64,000 nucleotides of DNA from Hyphomonas sp. (GTDB taxonomy: Bacteria > Pseudomonadota > Alphaproteobacteria > Caulobacterales > Hyphomonadaceae): positions 62,001 to 126,000 of the forward strand of contig PACZ01000024.1 of assembly GCA_002700305.1 (NCBI GenBank), in the 5' to 3' direction. The notes beneath the pieces are model-generated. The model did not search any database, was not told the origin of the DNA, and worked only from the letters and a program-made list of their open reading frames with translations. The position numbers were made by a program, and so were the translations under genes. Shown piece after piece: positions 42,982-52,408 of the stretch (positions are counted from its first letter, which is position 1; every line of letters starts with the position of its first letter).

Positions 42982-44228
42982 GCGGCATATTCCCTCGTGT
43001 ACGGCCCGGACAGGCCTTCGGCGAGCAGGGTGCCGGCGGTGTGGTAGGAACGCTTCTCGACGACACGCCAGCTGAGGCTCAGGCCATCAAATTCGGGACT
43101 GCGCGTCAGCTTTGTCATCAGTCTTTCTGCCAGCCTTACCGCACCGCGATAAGGCGTGTGCGGGGTGGAGATGATAATCGTGCCATTGCCGAAATGCGCG
43201 ATGCAGTCGGTATCCCTGACGCAGGTCCGTGTGAGCTGTGCGAGATCCGGAAGTCGGCTGGTATGGGAATCGTCGAGTTTGATCGTCAGGACACAGAGCG
43301 GCTCGCCGCGTTCAGACGACAGTGAAATCTGCCGGTCTAGGTGTGCCTTGATGAATTCGCGGTGAAACAGACCGGTGTCCGGGTCAACGGACGGCGTAGC
43401 CTGCAATTGGGCAGGCAGGACGGGCGCGCTTGCCGCATGCTGGCTGATGGCGCGTGAAATTCTGCCGGCGAGCGCTTCTGCGTCGCCGGATTGTTCGACG
43501 AGGTCTGTGCTGACCATCAAGGCAGTTAGGTGCGCCTCGGAGAGGTCCGCGCCTGGCTGGGTCAGTACAAAGAGAGGAGTACCCGTGAGCGACGCTTCCG
43601 CGCGGGTCCAGTCGACGTGATTGGCAGCGTCTCCTCCACCCGGCGTTAGGTCTGCGAGCACAGCAGCGAACCGCCCCGATTTCAGATAGTCGGCTGCCGT
43701 CCTGAGGGTCAGCGCTGCGGTGACGGGAATGTCGTGGGCCTTCAGCGCAGATCTCAGCGCGAAGAAACCGGCGCCACCGTCACCAAGATAAAGGACTTCC
43801 GGCCGGCGCTCTGAAACGGGCTGCACATCCGCGGCGCCGAAGGAGGCGGCGGTTTCCATGCGAATTCGGAATTCGGCTGTTCGCGCCTGTCGCCGCACAA
43901 GCGACGTCAGGCGGGCTTTCAGCATTTCGAGGTCGCTGTCCCGGCTGACGATCAGTACATCGAGACCTTCAGCGGTTTGCGTGTCCGGGGTCAGCAGCAC
44001 CAGAGGACGCCGTTCGGCGCCTTCATTGAGCAGGATGTCCCGATCCCGCAGCCCGGAGGGCAGGCTCTCCATGTCGATCAAAAGTGGCTCAGTTGCGTCG
44101 AAATCGATGGGGTTGCTGGCCGGATAAGCCCGCATGCCGTGATTGCGCAGACGGGTCAGAATCGACTCCAGACGGGGTCCGGACGCAGCGACCTCTATGG
44201 GAGGATCGAGGAAAGACAGATCAAGCAT
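42978..44228 (-). CDS. PopA-like protein: two receiver-like domains plus degenerate GGDEF
   Basis: A 416-residue protein. Residues ~10-115 and ~142-262 both look like response-regulator receivers (LLIDME with D52; AVLADL with D193) but lack a clear Lys and full acidic pocket, so phosphorylation is doubtful. A GGDEF domain starts at DPDTGLFHREFIKAHL (283 on). The signature GG[DE]EF is replaced by GNGTI (347-351), so diguanylate cyclase activity should be lost. RDTD (338-341) keeps the RxxD I-site at the canonical spacing, so c-di-GMP binding is likely. This REC-REC-GGDEF plan with a dead active site is that of Caulobacter PopA, the c-di-GMP-dependent adaptor for ClpXP. The frame is open upstream to 45512, but that is antisense to the racemase gene. 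Confidence 0.7.
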   Translation of the reverse strand: MLDLSFLDPPIEVAASGPRLESILTRLRNHGMRAYPASNPIDFDATEPLLIDMESLPSGLRDRDILLNEGAERRPLVLLTPDTQTAEGLDVLIVSRDSDLEMLKARLTSLVRRQARTAEFRIRMETAASFGAADVQPVSERRPEVLYLGDGGAGFFALRSALKAHDIPVTAALTLRTAADYLKSGRFAAVLADLTPGGGDAANHVDWTRAEASLTGTPLFVLTQPGADLSEAHLTALMVSTDLVEQSGDAEALAGRISRAISQHAASAPVLPAQLQATPSVDPDTGLFHREFIKAHLDRQISLSSERGEPLCVLTIKLDDSHTSRLPDLAQLTRTCVRDTDCIAHFGNGTIIISTPHTPYRGAVRLAERLMTKLTRSPEFDGLSLSWRVVEKRSYHTAGTLLAEGLSGPYTREYAA

Positions 44229-44342
44229 ACGCAACTCTGGAATCGTCGCGACAGGCGACGTCGGGGTACCCCTTCCTTTTGGGGCGCGTCGCCTTAATGA
44301 TCTGCTAATACCGAGATTACGGCTTAGAAAGGGAGTTTGGAG

Positions 44343-45443
44343 ATGGCTCAGGGACCTCTCAGCGGAGTGAAGATTGTAGAGTTTGCAGGAATCGGTCCCG
44401 GACCATTCTGCGGCATGCTTCTTTCTGACATGGGGGCCGACGTGATTCGGATTGACCGTCCGGGCGATGGCCGTCCGGGGCGGGCAGCGGATGTCACCGG
44501 CCGCGGCCGCCGGTCCATCGGTCTCAACCTGAAAGACCCCGGCGATATTGAAACCGCCCTGAAGCTGCTCGAGAAGGCAGACGCCCTGATCGAAGGCTTC
44601 CGTCCCGGGGTCATGGAGCGGAATGGACTTGGCCCCGACGTCGTCCTCGCACGCAACCCGAACCTTGTGTACGGCCGGATGACCGGTTGGGGACAGACCG
44701 GCGCGCTCTCCCATTCCGCGGGTCATGACCTGAACTATATCGCCATCACCGGCGCGCTTCATGCGATGGGTGACGGGGATGGCCGTCCGCGTCCGCCGCT
44801 CAACCTTGTCGGTGACTATGGCGGCGGCGCCCTGTACCTCGCCATGGGTGTGCTGGCTGGTGTCATCAATGTGAAGAATGGCGGCAAAGGACAGGTCATT
44901 GACGTGGCCATGTCCGATGGTGCCGCATCTCTGGCGTCGATGTTCTACGGTATGAAAGCCGCCGGCATCTGGACGGACGACCGGGAGGCGAACCTGCTCG
45001 ACGGCGGTGCGCACTTCTATGACACTTACGAATGCGCTGACGGAAAATGGGTTTCCATTGGCTCCATCGAGCCGCAATTCTACGCCATCCTCCGCGAGAA
45101 AGCCGGCCTGACGGATCCGGCCTTCGATGCGCAAATGGACAAATCCAAATGGCCGGACCTCAAGCAAAAGGTCATGGACGTCATAAAGACCAAGACGCGG
45201 GATGAGTGGTGCGAAATCATGGAAGGGACGGACATCTGCTTTGCGCCGGTGCTCTCCATGTCCGAAGCACCGAACTACAAGCATAATACCGACCGTGAGA
45301 CGTTTATTGAACTTGAGGGCGTGGTTCAGCCGGCACCCGCGCCGCGCTTCTCCGAAACCCCGGGCAAGGTCCAGCGCCGCCCGGCAGGACTTGGTGAGCA
45401 TACGGATGAAATCCTGAAAGACTGGGGTGTTTCGCGCGGATGA
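44343..45443 (+). CDS. Alpha-methylacyl-CoA racemase (CoA-transferase family III)
   Basis: A 366-residue protein of the CaiB/BaiF fold. The features that distinguish racemases from CoA transferases are present: [17 protein letters not shown] with the catalytic His and flanking Asp, [16 protein letters not shown] with the second Asp, and SIEPQFY with the Glu. The transferase nucleophile position is not emphasised. It would invert the 2-methyl stereocentre of branched acyl-CoAs before beta-oxidation. ATG 44343 has AAAGGGAG 7 bp upstream. The stop overlaps the next gene's ATG by 4 bp. Confidence 0.9.
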   Translation: MAQGPLSGVKIVEFAGIGPGPFCGMLLSDMGADVIRIDRPGDGRPGRAADVTGRGRRSIGLNLKDPGDIETALKLLEKADALIEGFRPGVMERNGLGPDVVLARNPNLVYGRMTGWGQTGALSHSAGHDLNYIAITGALHAMGDGDGRPRPPLNLVGDYGGGALYLAMGVLAGVINVKNGGKGQVIDVAMSDGAASLASMFYGMKAAGIWTDDREANLLDGGAHFYDTYECADGKWVSIGSIEPQFYAILREKAGLTDPAFDAQMDKSKWPDLKQKVMDVIKTKTRDEWCEIMEGTDICFAPVLSMSEAPNYKHNTDRETFIELEGVVQPAPAPRFSETPGKVQRRPAGLGEHTDEILKDWGVSRG

Positions 45444-46179
45444 GCGCACTTCCCGGAACAACGGGCCGGCGCCGCATCTATCTGATGCGGCACGGCTTCG
45501 TCGATTATACATCTGAAGAAGTCCGCCGGACGCGTGACCCGTCGATCGTCAGCCTCACGCCAGCCGGCGAAGACGAGGCGCGGGCGGCGGGTGCCGCTCT
45601 GGCAGAGGTTCACTTTGATCTGGCCATTTGTTCCGGATTGAAGCGGACACGCCAGACTGCGGAACTGGTGCTGGCCGAGCATCCCGATGCACGGAACTGG
45701 AAGTTGAGGAGCGCTTTCAGGAATTGCGTTCCGGCCAGTATATCGATTTCAAGTCACCCGAGCATCTCGCTGCGACGATGACTTTCCTGTTCGAACAGGC
45801 TGGGGAGCCGGATTCCGAGTTTCTGCCCGGCGGCGAAAAGTTCTCCGAAGCGATGGTCCGGATCATGGATGGTCTGACCGACCTTCTGATGCGTCCCGGC
45901 TGGGCCAGCGCGCTGGTCGTCGCCCATGAAGTGGTGAACCGGATGGTCCTGGCCTCAGTGATCGGCGCCCCCCTTGGCGCAAGTGCCGGGTTTGAGCAGG
46001 ACACCGGCTGCATCAACATCATCGACTTCGATCTCGTGCCTGATGAATCCGGCAACCGGACCAAGATCGAGCGGGGCATGATCAAGGCCGTCAATCTGAC
46101 GCCCGCCAATTACCTTAAGAACGGCATGAACCTGCGCAGCCTGGAAGCGATCTTCACCCGCCCGGAAGAAGCTTCGTGA
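45440..46179 (+). pseudogene. Histidine phosphatase (phosphoglycerate-mutase family) broken by a frameshift
   Basis: The first part (frame of ATG 45440) reads RRRIYLMRHGFVDY, the phosphohistidine RHG motif, and FDLAICSGLKRTRQTAELVLAEHPDAR, then loses homology. The family sequence resumes in the -1 frame with LEVEERFQELRSGQYIDF and continues through LLMRPGWASALVVAHEVVNRMVL (second catalytic His) to the stop at 46179. The switch lies between about 45690 and 45712 and needs one missing base. Continuing in the first frame would stop at 45781 with 113 residues. No slippery heptamer was seen. It may be a genuine pseudogene, a recent mutation or a sequencing error. If intact, it would be about 245 residues. 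Confidence 0.75.
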
Positions 46180-46267
46180 ACGGGGCGTAGTGGGGCGGGC
46201 ATGACTCGCCTCATAGGTGAACAGAGCACAACAAAGGGCCCATCCTGCCGTTCAGACTCACTTTGCT

Positions 46268-46368
46268 AGAAGAATTGGTGTCGGCCGGGAGCTTCAGCTG
46301 CTTGCAAAGGCATCAGGCCGACGTCCTTCTTGCTAAACCTTAGCCGCTCCCCCGGGAGCGGCCTTTTT
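46268..46368 (+). ncRNA. Candidate structured small RNA or leader
   Basis: In the 260-bp gap between the phosphatase and the dipeptidase, a perfect 7-bp stem GTCGGCC (46280-46286)/GGCCGAC (46316-46322) is extended by AGAAG/CTTCT across an internal loop. It is followed 13 nt later by a strong intrinsic terminator. The terminator comes before the dipeptidase start, so the transcript either ends the upstream gene or is an independent small RNA. No known riboswitch consensus was recognised and no clear promoter was seen. Confidence 0.35.
46343..46368 (+). terminator. Intrinsic terminator upstream of the dipeptidase gene
   Basis: A 9-bp GC-rich stem (GCCGCTCCC/GGGAGCGGC) with a 2-nt loop, followed by CTTTTTC. 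It lies 164 bp after the broken phosphatase gene and 72 bp before the dipeptidase start. It defines the 3' end of the candidate small RNA. Confidence 0.85.
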
Positions 46369-46439
46369 CTGCTGCTGGGTTTCTTGCCACGCTGTCATGA
46401 ACGACTACGGTTCGCGCAGCATTGGAAGGAAAGACTCAC

Positions 46440-47699
46440 ATGCGCAAAATGCTCCTGGCCGTCTCAGCCATCGCACTTCTGGGTGCCTGCGCCCCGAAAG
46501 CCGCTGAAACCGAACCCGCCGCGCCGGTCGAATCGGTTGAAGCCGCGACGCCCGCCGAAATTCACGCAAACCTTATGGTGTTCGATTCGCACCTCGATAC
46601 GCCTGCAAACCTGTCAAACCCTGATTTTGACATCATGGCGGACAATCCGAGGAAGATGGGGTCTGTGCAGGTCGATGTGCCGAAGATGACCCGCGGTGGC
46701 CTGGATGGGGGGTTCTGGGTAATCTTCACGCCGCAGGGCCCGCTGACCGATGAAGCCTATGAGGCCGCGTTCAAGGCCGCAACGGCCCGTCAGGATGAAA
46801 TCCTGAAAATGGTAGCCGACCATCCAGATACTTTCGAACTGGCATACAGCGCTGATGACGCAGAGCGTATCGCTGCGTCGGGCAAGTTCGTGGTGCTGCA
46901 GTCGATGGAAAACAGCTATCCGCTGAAGCTCGACGTCAGCAATCTCGAGACTTTCTACGACAAAGGTCTGCGCATGGTGGGCCTGATCCACTTCCGCGAC
47001 AACCAGTTCGGCGGCAGCGCAACCGACTTTACCAGCCCGGATGACAAGGGCCTGACCGACCTCGGCAAGGACCTGGTGCGTGAAGCGAACCGGCTGGGCC
47101 TGGTTGTCGACGGGTCTCACTCGTCCGACGCCTCGGTGCGGGACATGATGGAAATCTCGACCACGCCGGTGATCCTGACTCATACGGGCCTGAAATCGGT
47201 TTATGATCACCCGCGGAACATCACCGACGAGTTCCTGAAAGAAATTGCCGCGCAGGGCGGTGTCATCCAGATCAACGCCTATAGCGGCTATCTGGAAGAA
47301 CTTGAGGATTCGCCGGAACGGCGCGCAGCGCTGGAACAGCTCAAAGTGGAATTCGAAGGCGTAAATCCGTTCAGCGCCGATGACGAGACCAAAGCCCGAT
47401 ACATGGAGCGTATGGAGGCCATCAACACTGAATTCCCGCCGCCACGCTCGACGTTCGAGAAATTTATGGAGCACATGCTGCGCGCTCTGGAACTGGTTGG
47501 GCCGGACCATGTCGGCATGGGTGCCGACTGGGATGGCGGCGGCGGCGTGGAAGGCATGGAAGATGTCTCCTTCCTGCCGAAAGTCACCGAACGCCTGATC
47601 ACCGAAGGCTATACCGAGGAAGATCTGAAAAAGATCTGGGGCGGAAACCTGATGCGCGTCATGCGCCAGGCGGAAGCCGCGAAGGAAACAGCACAATAG
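46440..47699 (+). CDS. Membrane dipeptidase (M19 family), lipoprotein
   Basis: A 419-residue zinc dipeptidase resembling renal dipeptidase. The signal peptide MRKMLLAVSAIALLGAC ends in a lipobox (LGAC), so the mature protein is lipid-anchored. A low-complexity Ala/Glu/Pro linker follows. The M19 metal site is complete: HxD in FDSHLDTPANL, bridging Glu in VLQSMENSYPL, His in VDGSHSSDASVRDMM, His in VILTHTGLKSV and Asp in GMGADWDGGGG. It probably cleaves dipeptides, including D-amino-acid ones, in the periplasm. ATG 46440 follows GGAAGGA. Confidence 0.92.
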   Translation: MRKMLLAVSAIALLGACAPKAAETEPAAPVESVEAATPAEIHANLMVFDSHLDTPANLSNPDFDIMADNPRKMGSVQVDVPKMTRGGLDGGFWVIFTPQGPLTDEAYEAAFKAATARQDEILKMVADHPDTFELAYSADDAERIAASGKFVVLQSMENSYPLKLDVSNLETFYDKGLRMVGLIHFRDNQFGGSATDFTSPDDKGLTDLGKDLVREANRLGLVVDGSHSSDASVRDMMEISTTPVILTHTGLKSVYDHPRNITDEFLKEIAAQGGVIQINAYSGYLEELEDSPERRAALEQLKVEFEGVNPFSADDETKARYMERMEAINTEFPPPRSTFEKFMEHMLRALELVGPDHVGMGADWDGGGGVEGMEDVSFLPKVTERLITEGYTEEDLKKIWGGNLMRVMRQAEAAKETAQ

Positions 47700-47706
47700 G
47701 GTGGAT

Positions 47707-47733
47707 CGGCCGGGCTGAAGAAAAGCCCGGCCG
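47707..47733. terminator. Strong hairpin after the dipeptidase gene
   Basis: A perfect 10-bp stem (CGGCCGGGCT/AGCCCGGCCG) with a 7-nt loop, 8 bp after the stop codon. No T-run follows, so intrinsic termination is uncertain; it probably protects or ends the dipeptidase mRNA. Confidence 0.5.
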
Positions 47734-47830
47734 GATGCCGCTCAAGCCTTGCAAAGTCCGATTCGCCTCTGTATGACGCGCGTTTCCAATTCACATGTGC
47801 CGTTTGGCGCAACAACTCCGGATACCTGTC

Positions 47831-48016
47831 ATGGCAGTCCCAAAGAGTAAGAAATCGAAGTCCCGCCGCGGCATGCGCCGTGCGCACGACCGTCTGTCGA
47901 TGAATACCTACATCGAAGACGCGAACTCCGGCGAACTGCGCCGCCCGCACCACATCGACCTGAAGTCGGGTGAGTATCGCGGCCGCCAGGTCCTCGAGCC
48001 GCGCGACGATATCTAG
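47831..48016 (+). CDS. rpmF: Ribosomal protein L32 (bL32)
   Basis: A 61-residue large-subunit protein. [21 protein letters not shown] is the diagnostic start, and [29 protein letters not shown] matches the alphaproteobacterial form, which lacks the zinc-binding Cys pairs of some other bL32 proteins. ATG 47831 is used; an in-frame ATG at 47795 precedes the conserved start. It stands alone between two hairpins, without the plsX/fab neighbours seen in other bacteria. Confidence 0.96.
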   Translation: MAVPKSKKSKSRRGMRRAHDRLSMNTYIEDANSGELRRPHHIDLKSGEYRGRQVLEPRDDI

Positions 48017-48061
48017 CATTTGCCGGCTGTTGCGCTTTCGGGCGCAGCCGACTAAGGCTTC

Positions 48062-48093
48062 AGGCGCCTCCTGCCAGCGGGTAGGGGGCGCCT
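48062..48093 (+). terminator. Extended hairpin between rpmF and eno
   Basis: AGGCGCC/GGCGCCT arms continue into an inner pairing CCTGCC/GGGTAGG around a short loop, giving a stem of about 13-14 bp, followed by TTGCATTTT. It lies 46 bp after rpmF and 40 bp before eno. It may terminate rpmF transcripts or shape the eno leader. Confidence 0.45.
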
Positions 48094-48111
48094 TGCATTT
48101 TGGCCAGATAA

Positions 48112-49413
<1,302 letters not shown>

Positions 49414-49454
49414 GCAGTGGGAGGGCGGTCCCGGCGGGCCGTCCTCACGCTCTC

Positions 49455-49482
49455 TTAACCAAAACAGTCTAGTCTTTAACCC
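49455..49482 (+). promoter_or_regulatory. Two TTAACC half-sites upstream of ftsB
   Basis: TTAACC occurs at 49455 and TTTAACCC at 49475, spaced 21 bp (two helical turns), immediately before the ftsB start. TTAACC resembles half of the CtrA recognition sequence of Caulobacterales, but the full TTAA-N7-TTAA arrangement is not present. Weak evidence. Confidence 0.25.
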
Positions 49483-49782
49483 ATGACCTCCCGACTCGAG
49501 GCCTTGGGCCTTTGCCTTGTGATTCTCTACTTCGCCTACCACGCCTTTGCGGGGGAGAAGGGCCTTGGCCGTTGGACGGATGCCCAGTTGGAGCTGCAGG
49601 ACCGCAAGGCGGAACTGGCCCAGATCAATAGCGAAATTGAGCATTTGCGAAGCGACATCCGGCGTCTGACGCCGGGCTCTGTCGACCGCGATTATGTTGA
49701 GGCTCTGGCCCGCCAGAAGCTGGCTTTTGTCTATCCAGACGAGGTTGTTCTCCTCGCATCGGACACCACCTCTGCAAAATGA
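49483..49782 (+). CDS. ftsB: Septum formation initiator FtsB/DivIC-like protein
   Basis: A 99-residue bitopic cell-division protein. A short cytoplasmic start is followed by one membrane helix (LGLCLVILYFAYHAFAG), a coiled coil (DAQLELQDRKAELAQINSEIEHLRSDIRRL), and the C-terminal VDRDYVEALARQKLAFVYPDEVVLL motif typical of the family. It would join FtsL and FtsQ at the division site. It sits between eno and pdhA, the order found in many proteobacteria. The gap to pdhA is 64 bp and holds a good AGGAGG ribosome site. Confidence 0.88.
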   Translation: MTSRLEALGLCLVILYFAYHAFAGEKGLGRWTDAQLELQDRKAELAQINSEIEHLRSDIRRLTPGSVDRDYVEALARQKLAFVYPDEVVLLASDTTSAK

Positions 49783-49846
49783 CATAGCTGGATGGACTTG
49801 CCCCAGCGGTACAGTCCCCACATAACGGCCATAGGCAGGAGGACCC

Positions 49847-50860
49847 ATGGCTACGAAACCTAAGAGTTCAAAAAAGGCACCCACCAAAGCGGGTAAAGAC
49901 GAAATTCTCAAATACTACCGCGACATGCTTCTCATCCGGCGTTTCGAGGAAAAGGCTGGCCAGCTCTATGGCATGGGCAAGATCGCGGGTTTCTGCCACC
50001 TCTATATCGGACAGGAAGCCGTCGTTACCGGCGTGCAGGCCTGCCTGAAAGATGGCGACCAGGTCATTACCGGCTATCGCGACCATGGCCACATGCTGGC
50101 CTGCGGCATGGATCCGAAAGGCGTGATGGCCGAATTGACCGGACGCATCGGCGGCCTGTCGAAAGGCAAGGGCGGCTCCATGCACATGTTCTCGAAGGAG
50201 AAGAACTTCTTCGGCGGCCATGGCATCGTCGGCGCGCAGGTGCCGATTGGCACGGGGCTTGGCTTCGCGAACAAGTATCGCGGCAATGACCATGTCTCGG
50301 TCGCTTACTTTGGCGACGGCGCCTCGAACCAGGGCCAGGTCTACGAATCGTTCAACATGGCGTCGCTCTGGGACCTTCCGGTCGTCTACGTCATCGAGAA
50401 CAACATGTACGCCATGGGCACGAGCGTTGACCGCGCGTCTGCCGAGACCGAACTCTACAAACGCGGCATCTCCTTCGAAATCGAAGGCGAGGAAGTCGAC
50501 GGCATGGATGTGCTGGCCGTTCGCGAGGCGGGTGAGCGCGCCGTGAAGTATGCGCGCTCCGGAAAAGGGCCTTACATTCTCGAAATGAAGACCTACCGCT
50601 ATCGCGGCCACTCCATGTCCGATCCGGCGAAATACCGCAAACGGGAAGAAGTAGATGACGTACGCAGCCATCACGACCCGATTGATGGCCTGAAGAAGCA
50701 CATCCTCGAAGCCGGGCATGCCGATGAAGCCGAGCTCAAGAAGATCGACAATGAGATCAAGGCGATTGTGAAAGAGGCTGCAGACTTCTCTCTCGAAAGC
50801 CCGGAGCCCGACCCGGGCGACCTGTGGACCGATGTTCTCAAAGAGGCGGAGGTCGCGTGA
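49847..50860 (+). CDS. pdhA: Pyruvate dehydrogenase E1 component, alpha subunit
   Basis: A 337-residue subunit of the alpha2beta2-type E1. The first 20 residues are Lys/Ala-rich. YYRDMLLIRRFEEKAGQLYGMGKIAGFCHLYIGQEAV is the family start. The thiamine diphosphate motif is GDGASNQGQVYESFNMASLWDLPVVYVIENN, and YRYRGHSMSDPAKYR is the regulatory phospho-loop region of eukaryotic homologues. With PdhB it decarboxylates pyruvate and transfers the hydroxyethyl group to lipoyl arms. It is followed by a 148-bp gap that holds a 25-codon ORF and then pdhB. Confidence 0.97.
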   Translation: MATKPKSSKKAPTKAGKDEILKYYRDMLLIRRFEEKAGQLYGMGKIAGFCHLYIGQEAVVTGVQACLKDGDQVITGYRDHGHMLACGMDPKGVMAELTGRIGGLSKGKGGSMHMFSKEKNFFGGHGIVGAQVPIGTGLGFANKYRGNDHVSVAYFGDGASNQGQVYESFNMASLWDLPVVYVIENNMYAMGTSVDRASAETELYKRGISFEIEGEEVDGMDVLAVREAGERAVKYARSGKGPYILEMKTYRYRGHSMSDPAKYRKREEVDDVRSHHDPIDGLKKHILEAGHADEAELKKIDNEIKAIVKEAADFSLESPEPDPGDLWTDVLKEAEVA

Positions 50861-50931
50861 AGACAGGAACTGGCCGGTTCCCCACGCATTCTGTTTCAAA
50901 GGCCTTTTCAGGCCAGTGGAGGATTAGTGCG

Positions 50932-51009
50932 ATGACGGAAGACCTCGCAACACATGCTGCTTTGCGCGGCGTCGCGCAGAACACCAATATGATTTCCGGA
51001 GCCTTTTGA
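50932..51009 (+). CDS. 25-codon ORF coupled to pdhB
   Basis: ATG 50932 follows a strong GGAGG at 9 bp and encodes a 25-residue peptide ([16 protein letters not shown]...SGAF). Its TGA stop overlaps the pdhB ATG by one base (TGATG), the usual sign of translational coupling. There is no hydrophobic segment and no family was recognised. It could be a real small protein, a leader that loads ribosomes onto pdhB, or a chance ORF. The strength of the ribosome site and the exact stop-start junction favour one of the first two. Confidence 0.5.
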   Translation: MTEDLATHAALRGVAQNTNMISGAF

Positions 51010-52394
51010 TGTCCGTTGATATTCTCATGCCCGCCCTGTCTCCGACGATGGAGGAGGGCACGCTTTCGAAATGGCTCAAGAAGGAAGGCGACACTGTCTC
51101 TTCCGGGGATGTCATTGCCGAGATCGAAACCGACAAGGCGACGATGGAAGTCGAAGCCGTCGATGAAGGCACGCTCGCCAAGATCCTCGTGCCGGAAGGT
51201 ACTGAAGGAGTGAAGGTCAATGCGGTGATCGCCGTGCTGGCGGAAGAGGGCGAAGATGCCGGCAGCGTCGAGGCGAAAAAGTCGCCTGACAGCAGCCCCG
51301 TGCCTGAAACCGAAAAGAAAGACGAAGCGCCCGCATCCAAAGGCGCCGCTGCGCCGGACGCGCCAGAGGTCGAAGTGCTCTCGGACCCCTCCATTCCGGA
51401 AGGCACGAGCTTTACCGAGACGACTGTCCGGGATGCGCTGCGCGATGCGATGGCCGAGGAAATGCGCCGCGATGAGGACGTCTTCCTGATGGGCGAGGAA
51501 GTCGCCCAGTATCAGGGCGCCTACAAAGTCTCGCGCGAACTGCTGCAGGAATTCGGCGACCGCCGCGTGGTCGATACACCGATCACGGAACATGGCTTTG
51601 CCGGTCTCGGCGTCGGTGCGGCCTTTGCGGGTTTGAAGCCGATTGTCGAATTCATGACCTTTAACTTCGCCATGCAGGCCATCGACCAGATTGTGAATTC
51701 GGCTGCGAAGACGCTTTACATGTCCGGCGGGCAGATGGGCTGTCCCATCGTGTTCCGCGGCCCGAACGGCGCGGCCGCCCGCGTCGGCGCGCAACACAGC
51801 CAGGACTATTCCTCCTGGTATGGCCACATTCCGGGCCTGAAAGTCGTCGCGCCTTATGACGCCGCTGACGCGAAGGGCTTGCTGAAGGCGGCCATCCGCG
51901 ACCCGAACCCGGTCATCTTCCTTGAGCATGAGCTGCTCTACGGCCATTCCTTCCCGGTGCCGGATCTCGACGATTATGTCCTGCCGATCGGCAAGGCGGC
52001 GATCAAGCGTCAGGGCACGGATGTGACGCTGGTCGCCCATTCCCGCATGGTCGGGTTTGCGCTGGAGGCTGCCGAGAAACTGGCAGAGCAGGGGATCGAC
52101 GCCGAAGTCGTCGACCTGCGCACCATCCGCCCGCTCGACACGGCCACCGTGATCGAAAGCGTGAAGAAGACGAACCGCATCGTCTGTTGCGAAGAAGGCT
52201 GGCGCTTCATGGGCGTTGGCGCGGAGATCGCGGCGACCGTCACCGCCGAAGCCTTCGATTATCTCGATGCCCCGCCGGCCCGCGTGCACCAGAAAGACGT
52301 GCCGCTGCCCTACGCCGCCAACCTCGAAGCCCTGAGCCTGCCGAACGCCGACGACATCGTCGAGGCGGCGCTCAAGGTCTGCTACGTGAAGTAA
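51009..52394 (+). CDS. pdhB: Pyruvate dehydrogenase E1 component, beta subunit with N-terminal lipoyl domain
   Basis: A 461-residue protein. Residues 1-~80 form a biotinyl-lipoyl domain with the lipoyl-Lys in [18 protein letters not shown] Pro/Ala/Lys-rich hinge (about 88-118) joins it to the transketolase-like beta subunit: [61 protein letters not shown], and the C-terminal [34 protein letters not shown] lipoyl domain on E1 beta is known from rhizobia and Zymomonas. The domain is nearly identical to that of PdhC, encoded 15 bp downstream. GGAG precedes ATG 51009. Confidence 0.97.
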   Translation: MSVDILMPALSPTMEEGTLSKWLKKEGDTVSSGDVIAEIETDKATMEVEAVDEGTLAKILVPEGTEGVKVNAVIAVLAEEGEDAGSVEAKKSPDSSPVPETEKKDEAPASKGAAAPDAPEVEVLSDPSIPEGTSFTETTVRDALRDAMAEEMRRDEDVFLMGEEVAQYQGAYKVSRELLQEFGDRRVVDTPITEHGFAGLGVGAAFAGLKPIVEFMTFNFAMQAIDQIVNSAAKTLYMSGGQMGCPIVFRGPNGAAARVGAQHSQDYSSWYGHIPGLKVVAPYDAADAKGLLKAAIRDPNPVIFLEHELLYGHSFPVPDLDDYVLPIGKAAIKRQGTDVTLVAHSRMVGFALEAAEKLAEQGIDAEVVDLRTIRPLDTATVIESVKKTNRIVCCEEGWRFMGVGAEIAATVTAEAFDYLDAPPARVHQKDVPLPYAANLEALSLPNADDIVEAALKVCYVK

Positions 52395-52408
52395 GGGGAC
52401 AAGACACC

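Noticed and set aside
44229..45512. Extension of the PopA-like frame upstream to 45512
   Set aside because: The extra 428 codons are antisense to the acyl-CoA racemase and show no domain; homology to receiver folds begins just after ATG 44228.
46217..46336. A 39-codon GTG-start frame in the gap after the broken phosphatase
   Set aside because: It has no good ribosome site and no recognisable sequence, and it lies across the structured-RNA candidate, so it is probably chance.
49421..49447. A terminator after eno
   Set aside because: GAGGGCGGTCCC can pair with GGGCCGTCCTC only with mismatches and wobble pairs, and no T-run follows.
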